A DNA stretch of 64,000 nucleotides from positions 1,302,001 to 1,366,000 of the forward strand of contig NZ_CP054706.1 in NCBI RefSeq assembly GCF_016495865.1, in the 5' to 3' direction. Below the pieces are notes generated by a model that saw only the letters and a program-made list of their open reading frames with translations, did no database searches and was not told the DNA's origin. Numbering within the stretch: position 1 is the stretch's first letter; each line of letters opens with the position of its first letter. Position numbers and translations under genes: made by a program. Below, one piece after another: positions 62,762 to 64,000 of this stretch. The stretch comes from Salicibibacter cibi (GTDB taxonomy: Bacteria; Bacillota; Bacilli; Bacillales; Marinococcaceae).

Positions 62762-64000
62762 TTGAAGAGATATGTCGTCTTAATCGGCGCGCTTATAATC
62801 ACTTTTCTATTAGTGCTTATAGGTATCATAAACCCTGAAGGACTAGGGGAATTCTCTGAGTATCTTCTTAACGATTTAATTGGTGGATATTTTGGATGGT
62901 ACTATATGCTGGTTGCATTTTTCATTGTTGTAATTTGTTTATATACGGCTTTTTCAAAATATGGATCCATTAAACTTGGTAGAGATTCGGATCAGCCGGA
63001 GTTTAAAAAGTTCACCTGGATTGCGATGTTGTATAGTGCAGGGATTGCGATAAGCCTTTATTTTTGGGGAGTGGCGGAACCTGTATTACACTATATGGAA
63101 CCTCCTGGTGGGGAAGGGGAAACGAAAGAAGCCGCAGATTTAGCAATGCAGTATACCTATTTTCATTGGGCATTGCATAGTTTTGGAGCTTATACGATAA
63201 CCGGATTGTTTATGGCATATTTCCAATATAGGAAAAACTCACCACCCTTAATCAATTATGCTTTTTATCCTTTATTAGGGGATCGTATTCATGGTCCTAT
63301 TGGCCAGATCATTAATATAATAACCATATTCGCAGTGATAGGAGGAATCACAACTTCGCTTGGTTTAGGCGTTATGCAAATGGGTGCCGGTTTTGATTAT
63401 GCTTGGGGGATCGAAAACACACCGAACACACAAATATTTATGATTCTGATCTTAACGGTAATGTTTATTACTTCTGCATATTCGGGTATACATCGAGGTA
63501 TTAAATGGTTATCTAATATTAACATTGTACTAGCTTTGACGATTTTGTGTCTATTTTTCATATTAGGTCCGACCACGAATATTTTAGAAACGATTGTTAA
63601 TGGCACGGGCAACTATCTTTCAAACTTCATAAATATGAGTTTTCATATGGAGCCATTTATTGAAGGTTATGATTGGCAAGCAGGTTGGGATTTCTTTTAC
63701 TGGGGCTGGGCTATCAGCTTTGGTGTATTTGTTGGTCTTTTTATGGCTAGAATTTCAAAAGGAAGAACGATTAGAGAATTTATCATCGGTGCCATGGTAG
63801 TACCTTCAGTAGCCACAATGATTTGGTATGGTACTCTTGGTGGGAGCGCCTTGTATAATATTATTAATTTAGGTAATAATGAACTAGCTAATCAAATATT
63901 AGCAGATATGGATACTGCATTGTTTTATTTCATGGACCTTTTTCCGCTAGGATCAGTAATTATAGTGCTAACACTTGTTTCGTTAGTAATTTTCTTTGTT
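62762..64000 (+). CDS. BCCT family transporter (partial, runs off the end)
   Basis: 413 codons are present and the frame is open to the window edge. TTG start with AAAGGGGATGG upstream. Family features: IAMLYSAGIAISLYFWGVAEPVLHY (first signature), YTYFHWALHSFGAYTITG, ITTSLGLGVMQMG and FFYWGWAISFGVFVGLFMARISKGRTIREF (second signature). In betaine carriers the last reads WGWWISWSPFVG, so the substrate site is altered. It is probably an importer for the compound hydrolysed by the preceding enzymes rather than glycine betaine. Confidence 0.88.
   Translation, partial: MKRYVVLIGALIITFLLVLIGIINPEGLGEFSEYLLNDLIGGYFGWYYMLVAFFIVVICLYTAFSKYGSIKLGRDSDQPEFKKFTWIAMLYSAGIAISLYFWGVAEPVLHYMEPPGGEGETKEAADLAMQYTYFHWALHSFGAYTITGLFMAYFQYRKNSPPLINYAFYPLLGDRIHGPIGQIINIITIFAVIGGITTSLGLGVMQMGAGFDYAWGIENTPNTQIFMILILTVMFITSAYSGIHRGIKWLSNINIVLALTILCLFFILGPTTNILETIVNGTGNYLSNFINMSFHMEPFIEGYDWQAGWDFFYWGWAISFGVFVGLFMARISKGRTIREFIIGAMVVPSVATMIWYGTLGGSALYNIINLGNNELANQILADMDTALFYFMDLFPLGSVIIVLTLVSLVIFFV

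Noticed and set aside
59301..64000. Glycine betaine uptake locus
   Set aside because: The carrier lacks the usual tryptophan-rich betaine motif and stands with amide hydrolases, so a nutrient role is more likely.

Overview
The window reads as chromosomal DNA of an endospore-forming member of the Bacillaceae, probably a salt- or alkali-adapted one. This is inferred from the Bacillus subtilis-like block recD2 - alaS - ireB - ruvX - yrzB - mltG - yrrM - greA - yrrS - mtnN - yrhC, from AGGAGG-type ribosome binding sites and TTG starts, from spore-type proteins (a CwlC-like amidase and a DUF2642 pair), and from unusually acidic secreted and lipoprotein domains. No rRNA gene, intact tRNA gene or CRISPR array was seen.

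Layout. 1-2.4 kb: 3' end of recD2, two small proteins, a GC-rich intergenic repeat and an AI-2E family permease. 2.4-8.8 kb (minus strand): a proline catabolic cluster (sigma-54 activator, P5C dehydrogenase, proline dehydrogenase, a HAD hydrolase, a 34-residue membrane peptide and a PutP symporter). It has a recognisable -24/-12 promoter and twin upstream elements. 8.9-19.3 kb: a membrane-anchored hydrolase, a T-box-controlled alaS and the conserved housekeeping block, with a 52-bp tandem repeat before mtnN. 19.3-29.1 kb: a NUDIX hydrolase, a sporulation-type amidase, a polysaccharide cluster (epimerase, nucleotide-sugar dehydrogenase, three glycosyltransferases), the DUF2642 pair and a GAF membrane protein.

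29.2-38.5 kb: an orphan TAXI receptor, then a hexuronate/mannonate island: Ldh2-family dehydrogenase, GntR regulator with a perfect palindromic operator, a three-part TRAP transporter, a zinc alcohol dehydrogenase, UxuA and UxuB, with a CcpA-type cre site. 38.5-44 kb is a decayed, mobile-looking zone: a broken HTH gene, a frameshifted PD-(D/E)XK transposase-family gene, a broken IS transposase and a tRNA-Ser-like relic, followed by an intact 747-residue primase-helicase of the kind known from TOTE conflict systems, the best candidate here for a defence-type gene.

44.2-49.3 kb: a D-amino-acid or opine-type oxidation operon (DAO-like flavoprotein, lone DctM-like permease, Asp/Glu racemase-family protein, BFD iron-sulfur protein, 2Fe-2S ferredoxin-like protein, FAD/NAD oxidoreductase). 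49.3-50.1 kb: a zeta-like P-loop toxin candidate and a small partner. 50.2-54.9 kb: a methionine gamma-lyase-like enzyme, another broken PD-(D/E)XK gene, a YczE-type membrane protein and an unrecognised 445-residue protein. 55-59.2 kb: GABA use (GabR-like regulator, gabT, gabD), with gabD broken by two single-base deletions in G runs. 59.3-64 kb: an AT-richer module of a YtcJ-like amidohydrolase, an AbgB-like M20 peptidase and a BCCT transporter that runs off the window end.

The common theme is import and oxidation of small nitrogenous or acidic nutrients (proline, GABA, uronates, possibly D-amino acids or N-acyl compounds). Each module carries its own regulator or transporter, and the modules are separated by transposon debris.
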